Assembly (NCBI RefSeq): GCF_028609845.1
Contig: NZ_CP063191.1
Span: 62,001 to 126,000, forward strand
DNA from: Corynebacterium heidelbergense
GTDB taxonomy: Bacteria; Actinomycetota; Actinomycetes; Mycobacteriales; Mycobacteriaceae
Reading direction: 5' to 3'
DNA length: 64,000 nt
Below the pieces are notes generated by a model that did not search any database, had not been told where the DNA came from, and saw only the letters and a list, made by a program, of their open reading frames with translations. The translations under genes were made by a program, and so were the position numbers. This document shows positions 49,447 to 58,467 of this stretch, in pieces (the first letter of the stretch is position 1; each line of letters starts with the position of its first letter).

Positions 49447-50867
49447 CGAAGCCGCTACACATCGGTTCGGGGCCGGAACCGAGCGAAGGGCCGGGCCCAG
49501 CTTCCACTTCCGCCGCGACTGGAGGGACCGCTGCGGGTACCGGGCCGTCCGAAGGTGCCGGGGCCGGGAGTGCCGGAGGTGAACGCTACGGGCGCACCGC
49601 AGACGGGAAGCACGCCATCTTCCACGTGCCCTTGGGTTATCACGAAAGCTTCCCGCCCGAGTTACGCCCGAAACTGGCCCTGTTCAAGGACGTTTGGTTT
49701 GGCATCTTCCTGGTGTTCTGCGTGTTGGCGACATGCGGCACTGCCTTTACCCAGTTGTCTGCCCTGGTGTACGGGGCCGATGCTTGGGCTGCACTGGTCG
49801 TGGGGTGGGTAGTTGCGCTGGTTTACATTCTGGTGTTCATGTTCGGCGCGAGGTTCCTGCTCATCGCGAAGAACACGCCCAAGCGGTTGTACATCCTCAG
49901 TTTGTGGTGGGGTGCATCAACGGCCGTGATGTTGTCCTTGCTGACCAGTGAAGACGCGGCAACCCGGGTGGCGTACAAACTGGGGGTCCCGGCGCTGGAG
50001 ATGAGCTTCGCCGGTGGCTGGGTGGAGGAGACCACCAAGGCCCTCGGCGTGTGGTTTTGCCTGTGGATGGGACGTGCCTGGTGGAACAGACCGTGGCACG
50101 GACTTGTCGCTGGATTCTTCGTCGGCCTGGGGTTCGAGATCAGCGAGAACGTTCTGTACGCCTCCGCTCAGGGACTGCTGGACGCGCAATCGGACTTCTA
50201 CGGGGCCCTCTCCACCGCTCTACAGCGGACCGTCCTGGGGTTTGGGCTGCATCCGATGTTGACCTCCATCGCGGGCTTCGGGATCGGGTTGGCCCTGTAC
50301 GCGGCGCAACGCACCTGGGCCTGGAGGTTGGCCAACATTCTCGGTTTCGGGTTCATCGCGTTCGTCTTTCACGGACTGTGGAACGTGGAGTGGCCCACCA
50401 GCTTCGGCGTTATCGTCAACATCGCCGTGTGGGTAGTGCTGTTCATCGTGTGGCTCACGCTGGTGGCGAAGACGACGAAGCAGGCCCGGGAACAGCGCAG
50501 TAAGGGGTTGTACCCCGCGGTCACGACTTACTTGAGGATCAGTCAACCGGTGCCAGGGCCCGCATGGCCGGTAGGTGCGCCCGGCGTTTCAGGTGGGGGG
50601 TCCGGTTGGCCAGTGGGTGGGCCCGATGGTCCGTTCAATGCTGGGCACCCTGCTGGGTTTGACGCTAGGCCTGGCGTCGTACCCAATTTCCAGACCAATG
50701 CACCACAACCGCGCCCTGATTGGCCGACATCGCCGGGTGACGCAAGATCCCAAAACTGGCCGCAGGGTGATGGGCAGAACCGCGCCTGGCCGCAGGGTGA
50801 TGGGCGGGCGGAGGGCTGGCCGCAGGGTGGAACCGGCCAGAAGGGGGAGTGGCCTCCGCGGGCTTAG
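49443..50867 (+). CDS. PrsW-family intramembrane metalloprotease
   Basis: The 474-residue protein has about eight membrane helices (residues 85-335) with the PrsW motifs: GGWVEETTKALG (double Glu), VGLGFEISENVLY, GFGLHPMLTSIAGFG and FVFHGLWN, whose Glu and His residues are thought to form the metal site. PrsW cuts membrane anti-sigma factors in Bacillus; the target here is unknown. The head (1-50) is Gly/Ala-rich. The tail contains three imperfect WPQGDG repeats and is probably disordered in the cytoplasm. Coupled to the preceding membrane-protein gene. Confidence 0.9.
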   Translation: MTKPLHIGSGPEPSEGPGPASTSAATGGTAAGTGPSEGAGAGSAGGERYGRTADGKHAIFHVPLGYHESFPPELRPKLALFKDVWFGIFLVFCVLATCGTAFTQLSALVYGADAWAALVVGWVVALVYILVFMFGARFLLIAKNTPKRLYILSLWWGASTAVMLSLLTSEDAATRVAYKLGVPALEMSFAGGWVEETTKALGVWFCLWMGRAWWNRPWHGLVAGFFVGLGFEISENVLYASAQGLLDAQSDFYGALSTALQRTVLGFGLHPMLTSIAGFGIGLALYAAQRTWAWRLANILGFGFIAFVFHGLWNVEWPTSFGVIVNIAVWVVLFIVWLTLVAKTTKQAREQRSKGLYPAVTTYLRISQPVPGPAWPVGAPGVSGGGSGWPVGGPDGPFNAGHPAGFDARPGVVPNFQTNAPQPRPDWPTSPGDARSQNWPQGDGQNRAWPQGDGRAEGWPQGGTGQKGEWPPRA

Positions 50868-50922
50868 CTGGAGTGGTGCCGGGTTCGAGGCGGTGTGGGA
50901 TGAGGACCCCAACGGGGTGGGA

Positions 50923-50968
50923 TGTGACAAATGTGATAGATGTGAAAATTGTGACTGTTGGGTATGGT
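50923..50968 (+). promoter_or_regulatory. Four 9-bp-spaced TGTGA repeats and -10 element of the muramidase gene
   Basis: TGTGA occurs at 50923, 50932, 50941 and 50950, exactly nine bases apart. TATGGT (50963-50968) is a plausible -10, placing the transcript start within a few bases of the ATG at 50976, so the mRNA may be leaderless. Direct 9-mers of the form TGTGACnnn, in reverse complement GTCACA, resemble sites described for the response regulator MtrA, which controls cell-wall hydrolase genes in this order. That link is an inference. Confidence 0.6.
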
Positions 50969-50975
50969 GTGACTC

Positions 50976-52424
50976 ATGCTATCCCTCCCCTGGCGCCGTT
51001 CTGCGCGCACTACCGGTCCTGCACGCATCACCGCCGCTGCGCTCATCGGTTCTGCAGCAACCGTCGCCGCGCTCGTCGCAACTGACGTGGTACCCGTGCC
51101 TTCCTGGGCAATCGACGGCGTCGATGTCTCCTCACATCAACACCCCGACGGTGCCGCCATCGACTGGCAAGCGCTGGCCGCCAGCGGGCAAAAGTTCGCC
51201 TTCATCAAAGCCACCGAAGGCACTGGCTACACGAACCCCTACTACTCCACGGACTCCCTCAAGGCGAAGGAAGCCGGCGTGACCCCCGGCAGCTACCACT
51301 ACGCCCGCCCTGGTGAGGACGCGCGCACCCAAGCGCAGTTCTATGCCGCGTCCTTGGCAACCGGTGCTCAACCGACTTTGCCGCCCGTGTTGGACATGGA
51401 AGAGACGGGCGGGCTGGGGCCCGAAGATCTGCAGGCCTGGACTCGGGACTGGGTCAGCGAGATCAAGACCCTCACCGGGCGCGATCCGATCATCTACACC
51501 TATTACAACTTCTGGCTCAACGAGATGGGGAACACCACGGAGTTCTCCAACCTGCCGCTGTGGCTGGCCTACTATGACGATTCCCTGCCCAACGAGATTC
51601 CGGGCGGGTGGAAGCAAGTGACGTTCTGGCAATACGCCAGTGACGGGGACGTCGACGGTGTGCGCACCAAGGTGGACCTGAACTCCTACTACGGGTCTGA
51701 CCAGCAGCTTCAGCAGTTGGCCAACTCCATGCCGAACGGGACGCCCGCGGGGGACGCCGCCAATGCGCTGGAGGGGCTGCGCGGCGCTGCGGGTAATGAG
51801 GCGAACCTTGTCAACGACATCGAGCACGCCACCGGTGTGAACATTCCTCTGCCCAGCGACTTCCTCATGCTGCTGCTGGGTGTGGCCGGCGGGCGGATCC
51901 CCGTGGAAACGCTGCTGACGCAGGGCGCCGCGCAGATTCAGGCGGGGGCCGGGGCCGATGCGGGCAACAACGGATCCAGCCAGGGCGGGGCTCAAGGTTC
52001 CTCGGTGAAGCCTGAGGACATCCAGCGCGCCATCACCGCGCTATCCCAGGCCTTCAACGAGCTCAACGCGCAGGGTCAAAAGATCCCCGTGGATCAGCTG
52101 ATCCAGCAAGTGCAGGCCAACGGCGGGCAGATGGATGTCGTGCAGTTGCTGGGGCTGTTGCAGAAGCTCACCGGTGGGCAGAACTGGGGTGCGAAGCTGC
52201 AGAAGGGCCAGGTGCAGGTGGATCCCAACGCTCTGAACGACCTGGCCAAGGCGGCCGAGAAGGCGCAGCCTGCGAATGCGGGCAACGCCGGGGGCGGGAA
52301 AGCCGGGCATGGGAACCCGGGTGGGAACGGTGCAGCCGCAACCGCTCCGAATGTGCGAGGAACGGCACCTGCCGGTTCCGCACCTGCGCCGGCGGGCACG
52401 GCGGCCAGCGGCACCCGGGGATAA
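50976..52424 (+). CDS. Secreted GH25 muramidase (lysozyme)
   Basis: The 482-residue protein has an N-terminal signal (Arg-rich start, hydrophobic about 18-37, cleavage near WAIDG), then a GH25 domain: GVDVSSHQHPDGAAIDW, FAFIKATEGTGYTNPYY, YHYARPGED, PPVLDMEETGG (catalytic Asp and Glu), FWQYASDGDVDGV and VDLNSYYG. It would cleave the glycan strand of peptidoglycan. The C-terminal 220 residues hold helical segments separated by Gly/Gln-rich linkers and a Pro/Ala/Gly tail, with no known wall-binding module. Regulated probably through the TGTGA repeats upstream. Confidence 0.92.
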   Translation: MLSLPWRRSARTTGPARITAAALIGSAATVAALVATDVVPVPSWAIDGVDVSSHQHPDGAAIDWQALAASGQKFAFIKATEGTGYTNPYYSTDSLKAKEAGVTPGSYHYARPGEDARTQAQFYAASLATGAQPTLPPVLDMEETGGLGPEDLQAWTRDWVSEIKTLTGRDPIIYTYYNFWLNEMGNTTEFSNLPLWLAYYDDSLPNEIPGGWKQVTFWQYASDGDVDGVRTKVDLNSYYGSDQQLQQLANSMPNGTPAGDAANALEGLRGAAGNEANLVNDIEHATGVNIPLPSDFLMLLLGVAGGRIPVETLLTQGAAQIQAGAGADAGNNGSSQGGAQGSSVKPEDIQRAITALSQAFNELNAQGQKIPVDQLIQQVQANGGQMDVVQLLGLLQKLTGGQNWGAKLQKGQVQVDPNALNDLAKAAEKAQPANAGNAGGGKAGHGNPGGNGAAATAPNVRGTAPAGSAPAPAGTAASGTRG

Positions 52425-52451
52425 TCGGAGGGCACGGCGGTTTAGGACCCC

Positions 52452-52669
52452 GTTTTATCGGTTTGGTGTTGCGAGTTGGGGGTTTGGCGGCATAAAAGCG
52501 GTACAAAGGGAGGCTTCGGTTTTGCTGCCGATGAGGACCGGTGTCGCCGCGGTAGGCGCGAAGTGCCGGTGCTTGGCGGCTGGTCCGCGTTGGTGGTCGG
52601 CCAGGGGTGGTGTTTTTACCGGTTTAGTGTCACGGATCGGGGATTTTGCGGCACGAAAGCGTTAAAAAC
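52452..52669. repeat. Two imperfect 57-58-bp repeats in the muramidase-emb gap
   Basis: 52452-52508 and 52612-52669 match at most positions, for example TCGGTTTGGTG against CCGGTTTAGTG and GGCGGCATAAAAGCG against TGCGGCACGAAAGCG. Each unit begins with GTTTT and ends in an A-rich stretch, so each can also fold back on itself. The gap is flanked by convergent genes and has no coding frame. Confidence 0.55.
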
Positions 52670-52707
52670 GGGGGAAACGGCGGCGAAGGGGAGGGGGGGA
52701 GGGGGCC

Positions 52708-55700
52708 CTAGTTGCCGTTGTACTTCATCGGGCCGTTGTACCAGAGGCCGGAGCGCGTGATCGTCTCCTCCTGGAGCTGGACCTGCTTCGGCTCCTCGCC
52801 CGCCCCATTGCGGTAGGTGCGCAGGCGGTCCAGCACACCCCAGTCCCGCTGCCAGTCATCCTGCAGATAAGTGGGGATCTCGGTGGCCCGGGCCAGCATC
52901 TCCGTCATGCCCACGGAACCACCGCCGTAGTAGTCCATCACGGAAGTGTGGATCCACCGCCCGGAGTGGTCCGGGGAGATGCGGAACTGCGGGACCTCCG
53001 CCACGCCCGCCCAGTGCGAGTACGGCCGTTGGCAAGGGAACTGGAACGCGGCGGACCAGTCGATTAGCCCCGGATCCTTAGAACCCAGGTAATCGTTCAT
53101 GGACTGCAGCTTCGGCGCCCGCGGCGGCGTGAACGCCATCCACTGGTCGGGCGTGAGGTTCATATCCACCGCCGCGATCCGAATAGCCGTGGCCTCGGGC
53201 GGCACCTTATCCATAGGAATACGCATGTTCCGCCACTCCGGTGCGGTTCCAATGTCCAGCGGCAGGAACTCCCCGATCTTTTCGAACTTGCCGTTCCCGC
53301 CCTTGCGCCCGAACTCCACGCGCAGCTCCTGGCCGTATTGGAACACCCCGTTCATATCGAAGTGCGCCACTTCCCCGGCAGCGCTGAACACGATCAGCGG
53401 CCGGTCAGCCGAACGCTCGGGCAGGGTGAACCACTTCGTCGTGGTCTGGGCCGGGCGCTGCAACCCCTCGGTAAAGGAGCCAACCACGGGCACCTTCGCG
53501 CTGTCCAACCCGAAGGGGAGCAAAGCGTAAGAACCGTTGATACCCGGCTCGCTCAGCAAGCCACCGGTGTTACCGGAATCCCCCAGTTCGTTGGAGCCGG
53601 TGGGCTCATTTTTCGGTTTGGCGGCGTTGTCCGTCTTCGTGCCGTTTGTGTTGGAACCGGAGTTCCCCGTGTTCCCCGTGCCGCCCCCGGTCGGGTCGTC
53701 CGCAGAGACGAATTGCTGGTTGGACACACTCGTCTGCGGCATGGAAGAGGAAGACTGATTTCCCCCGGTGCGTGGGTTAATCCGGGTGGGAATGTTATTC
53801 GGCTCGAACCCACGGCTATCCGGCGCGACCAGGGAATCCTTCAGTCCACTGCCATCGGCGGCCTGCAGGAAGGAATCGTTGGTATCCCGCTCCACCCGCA
53901 CGTCGGAGGCCAGCTCACACGTCTTGCCCGCCAGACTCATGAGGTTGCCCTTGCCCACGGAGTACGCGGGCCACTGGGAGAGCATCCCCTTGCCCATGGA
54001 AGCCAAGCTGAACACCACAACGAAGGCTGTGATCACTCCAATCGGGGCCGCTGCCACCCCAGCGAAGCGCTTCGTCCGCTTGCGCTCAGCCCGGTTGATG
54101 TCCTCCAACTCCTGGCTGGTCTCGGCGCGCGCGGTCTTGGCGTCCGAAAGAAATCCAATGACCACACCCCACACGAGCACCAGCAGGGACAGCACCAACA
54201 TGACCGTAGATGCCTCGATACCCGCGAACTGGATGGTCTTATCCCACCACGGCACGCCGAAACTGGAGATGTACCACCAGCCATTGGTCCCGGACAGGGT
54301 GAACGCGAACAACAGCAACGTGGCCCCGGTGAATAGCACCCGGTTCCGCCGCGAACGCAACGCCATATGGGAAGCCGCCACCGCGGCCAAGCCCGCTAGC
54401 GCGCCGCCGATCCCGGCATACACGCCGAAGTGGTGCGTCCACTTCGTCGGGGTGAACGTCATGAAGAACATCGTGCCCAGGATGACTAGGACAAGCCGCG
54501 TGGACGGCCCCTTCGCAGCCCCCGGCACCCGCCCCCGGTTGTGCAGCATGGAGGCAATGACCACGCCGAAGCAGAAGAACATCATCAGTACGGTGAACCG
54601 GCGCGCGAAAGAGCCATCCGCCGTCTGCTCCAGTAGCGCGGTGTAGCGGTAGTACTCCTCGTACCAGGACATCGCGGGCCCCCGGTCGCTGCGCACGGCG
54701 ATGGCCTCGGAAACGGTCCGGAGGGTCTGATCACCGAACACGGCGGTGAGAATCGCCGTGCCCGCGGCCAAGAACGGCGCAATCTGCGCCAACACGGCGG
54801 TCGCGATCGCCAATTTGGAGGAGCCCTTCGGCGCATCCAGGGCGGGCAGGCGCCGGATGACGATCCGGATCAGCACACCCAGGGAAGCCAGCATGGCGGC
54901 GACGGCGATCAGCCCCGTGGGTCCGGCCCCCAGCGCAAGCGCGGCGAGGATGGTACCCACCGCGGCGGGCAGCAGCCGGCGGGTGGCGATGGCGCGTTCG
55001 AAAGAAACCCAGGTCAAGATAGCGAACACGGCGATGACGGGCTCGGGCCGGGTGCCGTTGTTGTACACCATCCAGAACAGCACGAACATCGCCGCGGTGG
55101 TCCAGTGCGCCACCTGCCGATTGTTGATCTTCACGCCCAGCCGCGGCAGCACCTCCCGGGACAGGATCAGCCACGTAACTAAGCCCGCAATCAACCCCGG
55201 CAATCGCATCCACGTAGAGGCGGCGGTGACGTTGACCATGAGCCCCAGCAGGTCGTAATAGGGCGCGCCGAAGGGCGATTCGGGCACCCCGAACCACCGG
55301 TAGTAGTTGGCCATGTACCCCGAGTCGTGGGAGGCCTTGGCCATCGTCAGCAGGTATCCATCATCGGCCGTGTTGGCGCCGATGATGTACCACACGAGCA
55401 GCACAAAACCGACGGCCGCGTCGATCCAGCGGGGCTTCCACCAGCCCTTCGCCAGCATCCGCCCGCGTCCAGGCCGGCCGTCCAGCATGTCGATCCGGTG
55501 CAGCGCCCACAGGGAGATGAGGGTCAGCAGCCCGCCGACCCACATCGCGGCGTACTTCACCATGCTCGGCGAGGAGGTGTAGCGCGAATCCACCTTGACG
55601 TTGACCTGCAGCCCGGCGTCCTGGGCCTTTTGGGTGTTCTCCGGGCTGTCCACCAGCTCGGAGTAGATCCCGGTGAGCATGGGCCGGTTATCCCCGCCGA

Positions 55701-56247
55701 TAGAACCGTCCATCGGCGTCCCGTCGGCGCGTTTGGCGTCCGGGATCCACACGCGGGTGCCCTGGTAGTCGGAGGTGATGCGCAGAACGGCGTTATCGGG
55801 CAGCTTGGCCAGCTCCGACTTGTTCACGGACAGAGGCACCACGTTGCGGACGACCACGTCCAGGCCGTCGTTGGTGGAGCGCACGAACATGCCGCGCAAG
55901 GTGGATTGCTTGGAATCCGTCGGCACGGTGGACAGCACCGTGGTCTTGCCGGGGTTGAGGTCCTTCACCTCGGAGAGCGGCAGCGTGACGCTGATATTTT
56001 CCGGGGAGTAGGAGACCAGCGGGGCGGTGACGCTGTTGAGGTTGCCGCCCTGGGGCCAGGAGAAGGAGGACTGGACCTGGTTTACCGGCAGGAAGGGGGT
56101 CGCGCAGAACAGAAGAAACCCGATGAGGCCGGTGACGACCGAAAGGGCCTTAATTCGTGAGCGTCCCTGCCGCGTATCGGTGTTGAACAACCCTTTCGAC
56201 TTCTGGGTTGGAACCGATCTCCGCTGCTGCTTTTGGACGTGTGACAC
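52708..56247 (-). CDS. emb: Arabinosyltransferase Emb (arabinogalactan synthesis, ethambutol target family)
   Basis: The 1179-residue GT53 enzyme adds arabinofuranose from decaprenyl-phosphoryl-arabinose to the arabinan of the cell wall, working at the outer face of the membrane. It has an N-terminal helix (about 33-53), a lectin-like extracytoplasmic loop, then a DD motif in IGANTADDGYLLTM, the PNNGTRPEP-like YNNGTRPEPVIA stretch, about 12 further helices, and a large C-terminal carbohydrate-binding domain. A low-complexity Ser/Asn/Gly/Thr insert lies at about 820-890. Corynebacteria carry one such gene. The GTG at 56247 is the start. It lies 76 bases downstream of aftA. Confidence 0.95.
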   Translation of the reverse strand: MSHVQKQQRRSVPTQKSKGLFNTDTRQGRSRIKALSVVTGLIGFLLFCATPFLPVNQVQSSFSWPQGGNLNSVTAPLVSYSPENISVTLPLSEVKDLNPGKTTVLSTVPTDSKQSTLRGMFVRSTNDGLDVVVRNVVPLSVNKSELAKLPDNAVLRITSDYQGTRVWIPDAKRADGTPMDGSIGGDNRPMLTGIYSELVDSPENTQKAQDAGLQVNVKVDSRYTSSPSMVKYAAMWVGGLLTLISLWALHRIDMLDGRPGRGRMLAKGWWKPRWIDAAVGFVLLVWYIIGANTADDGYLLTMAKASHDSGYMANYYRWFGVPESPFGAPYYDLLGLMVNVTAASTWMRLPGLIAGLVTWLILSREVLPRLGVKINNRQVAHWTTAAMFVLFWMVYNNGTRPEPVIAVFAILTWVSFERAIATRRLLPAAVGTILAALALGAGPTGLIAVAAMLASLGVLIRIVIRRLPALDAPKGSSKLAIATAVLAQIAPFLAAGTAILTAVFGDQTLRTVSEAIAVRSDRGPAMSWYEEYYRYTALLEQTADGSFARRFTVLMMFFCFGVVIASMLHNRGRVPGAAKGPSTRLVLVILGTMFFMTFTPTKWTHHFGVYAGIGGALAGLAAVAASHMALRSRRNRVLFTGATLLLFAFTLSGTNGWWYISSFGVPWWDKTIQFAGIEASTVMLVLSLLVLVWGVVIGFLSDAKTARAETSQELEDINRAERKRTKRFAGVAAAPIGVITAFVVVFSLASMGKGMLSQWPAYSVGKGNLMSLAGKTCELASDVRVERDTNDSFLQAADGSGLKDSLVAPDSRGFEPNNIPTRINPRTGGNQSSSSMPQTSVSNQQFVSADDPTGGGTGNTGNSGSNTNGTKTDNAAKPKNEPTGSNELGDSGNTGGLLSEPGINGSYALLPFGLDSAKVPVVGSFTEGLQRPAQTTTKWFTLPERSADRPLIVFSAAGEVAHFDMNGVFQYGQELRVEFGRKGGNGKFEKIGEFLPLDIGTAPEWRNMRIPMDKVPPEATAIRIAAVDMNLTPDQWMAFTPPRAPKLQSMNDYLGSKDPGLIDWSAAFQFPCQRPYSHWAGVAEVPQFRISPDHSGRWIHTSVMDYYGGGSVGMTEMLARATEIPTYLQDDWQRDWGVLDRLRTYRNGAGEEPKQVQLQEETITRSGLWYNGPMKYNGN

Positions 56248-56323
56248 GGGTGTTTATCCTACGTCACTACTGCCCCAAACACCGCACGGCAGCGCAGCCC
56301 ACCTGCACACCCTGGGCAAATTC

Positions 56324-58384
56324 TCAGCCGCGATCCCGCTCGCGAACAGCCACCACAAACGGGCCGATTTGGCCCAGGTCCCACCCGCTGGCAAACGCTT
56401 CGGTGTGGAAGTTCACGGTACGGAAGCGCACGTTTGGTTGGTTAGGGTAGATATCGTCGGCGATGAGGTAGCTGAACCGCTCCTTGGGGATGACCTTGCC
56501 CTTGGATAGCTGGCCGCGCAGGACGATCGCGTCCGGGCTATGCCAGCCGTTGTCTGCCTGCGCTTTGTCCATGGCGTCCAACATCTTTTGTGGGTCCTTG
56601 ATATCCGTCCACGATTCGATCTCGTCGTTGCGCTTTTCGAACTGGCCCAGGGGGTTGGCGTAGTGGGCGGTGAGCGCCTGGTAGCCGTGGTAGGGGTAGT
56701 AGGCCAAGAAGCTCTTCTCGTCGGTGAGGATCACGCTTCCCGCGCGGGTTTTCAAGCGTTGGGAGAGGAAGGTATCGATCTTCGCGTAGTACTGGGTGGC
56801 GTCCGCGGGGAAACGGTCGCCGCGATGGGCTTCGCCGTCGCTGTCCGTGTAGGCCAGGTCGATGCGGTCGCGCTGGTTGATGGGGATGGTGCAGGCGTAG
56901 TTAAGGCAACCGAGGGCCAGGACGATCGCCATGATGCGGGTGGCGATCCGGCTCCATTCGGGTTTCACGGTTTGGGGGTAGAGCCGGCGCACTCCCACGA
57001 TGCGGATGTCCGCGAGGGCCAGCACCCCCGCCGCGGCGAGCATCAGGGAAATGGGTAGGTCCAATCGGAAGCCCAGCAGGGTGGTTCCGACCAGCGCCAT
57101 GATCATGGACGCCACCACCCAGGCGTAGCAACAGCTCAGGCCAACGACGAGGGCCCTCGCGTCTCCGCGCTTAGAGCGCATGATCAGCCAGATCAGGCCA
57201 AGGAGTGTCAGCGCCCCTAGCGCCGTGGCCTGGAAGAAGGGGGTGGGAACGAAGGTGCCGGCGTCCGGCAGGTAGTGCTGCGCTTTGCCGGTGGGGCCGT
57301 GGGGGCGGGTGGCCAGGGCCAGCAGGTACGGGCCCCAGCCGATCGCGGCGATGGTCATGGAGGCGATTCCGGCGGCACCGAGGCGCAGGATGGGGCGGAT
57401 GGTTTTGCCCGCGGCGGCGGCGGAGATGGCCAGGGCGATCGTGATGATCGCGGTAAGCCCGGTGTAGAGGGTGTAGAGATTTGCGGAGAGGCCGAGGAAG
57501 ACGATGAGCCCCAGCAGGGAGCCGTGTCCCCCGCGCATGGCGCGCCGGGCGAGGACAACGGCCGCGGGCATCCCCATGGCCACGATCGCGGCATAGGGTT
57601 CCTCGGCCGCGATGGCGAGGGTCACGGCGGTGGAGACCAGCGCAACGGCGACCGCGATGACCAGGGATCCGGTGATGCGGCGCCAGACGGGGACAAGCAT
57701 GGAGGCGGTGGCGGACAGGGTGACCAGCGCCCACGGTTTGTATGCCGCCCAACCGGCCATCCCGGTGAGTTTGGCGAACAGTCCCCCGCTGAAGAACCAC
57801 AGCCCCGGGTAGAAGCTGGGCTGGTCCAGGTAGGCCATGTCCGCCCAGCCGAGGTGGTCGGTCATGCGGGTGAGGTATTGGGTGCGGAATGCCTGGTCCA
57901 CGCTGATGCCGTCCAGGTACAGGCTGGTGGCGGCCAGGGGGATGGCGAGCGTGGTGACGACGAGCCCGGCGGGCACGAGGTAGAGCGCCGCGGTGAGGAG
58001 GTAGCGGCGCTTGGCGGGCCGGTTGGTCAGCCACACCAAGCAGGCGCCCGCAGCCGCGCCGATCACGATGACGGTCGCCGCAGTGGAGAGGGCCTTGGTG
58101 ACGAAGCTGCTGTTGAAGGAGGGCAGGTTCGTTGCCCCCAGCGCGAACCAGCAGGCGAGGGTGATGACTGCGGCTGCCCCGCCGGCGAGGAGCATGTGAG
58201 CAAGGGTCGTTCGCAGATCCACGGCATCCTTAGTGAAGGGTTTGCCGAGGTTGCCGATCGCCGGGGCTTGGGCGCCCGTGGTGTGGCTCGCGGGGATTGC
58301 TGGGGCGTTATCGGCGGTATCGGCGGGTGCGGCCGTGGGGTTGCTTCCGGGCGTGCCGGCGGAGCGGGGTCGCGGTCGAATCAT
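56324..58384 (-). CDS. aftA: Galactan 5-O-arabinofuranosyltransferase AftA
   Basis: The 686-residue GT85 membrane enzyme attaches the first arabinofuranose units to galactan, priming the chain that Emb extends. It has 11-13 helices (about residues 65-480), the motif MTDHLGWADMAYLDQPSFYPGLWFF in the first large loop, and a soluble extracytoplasmic C-terminal domain (LTDEKSFLAYYPYHGY, IKDPQKMLDAM). Position directly upstream of emb on the same strand is as in C. glutamicum. The ATG at 58384 is chosen; the frame is open for 348 bases further but that segment is not protein-like and overlaps the NYN gene. Confidence 0.93.
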   Translation of the reverse strand: MIRPRPRSAGTPGSNPTAAPADTADNAPAIPASHTTGAQAPAIGNLGKPFTKDAVDLRTTLAHMLLAGGAAAVITLACWFALGATNLPSFNSSFVTKALSTAATVIVIGAAAGACLVWLTNRPAKRRYLLTAALYLVPAGLVVTTLAIPLAATSLYLDGISVDQAFRTQYLTRMTDHLGWADMAYLDQPSFYPGLWFFSGGLFAKLTGMAGWAAYKPWALVTLSATASMLVPVWRRITGSLVIAVAVALVSTAVTLAIAAEEPYAAIVAMGMPAAVVLARRAMRGGHGSLLGLIVFLGLSANLYTLYTGLTAIITIALAISAAAAGKTIRPILRLGAAGIASMTIAAIGWGPYLLALATRPHGPTGKAQHYLPDAGTFVPTPFFQATALGALTLLGLIWLIMRSKRGDARALVVGLSCCYAWVVASMIMALVGTTLLGFRLDLPISLMLAAAGVLALADIRIVGVRRLYPQTVKPEWSRIATRIMAIVLALGCLNYACTIPINQRDRIDLAYTDSDGEAHRGDRFPADATQYYAKIDTFLSQRLKTRAGSVILTDEKSFLAYYPYHGYQALTAHYANPLGQFEKRNDEIESWTDIKDPQKMLDAMDKAQADNGWHSPDAIVLRGQLSKGKVIPKERFSYLIADDIYPNQPNVRFRTVNFHTEAFASGWDLGQIGPFVVAVRERDRG

Positions 58385-58467
58385 GGGTCTATATTCACAC
58401 ACCGCCCGCCCCGCAGAACCGGGGATGGTCGGGGTGTGGACCCGGGATGGGTCCCCCCCCGGGGGTG

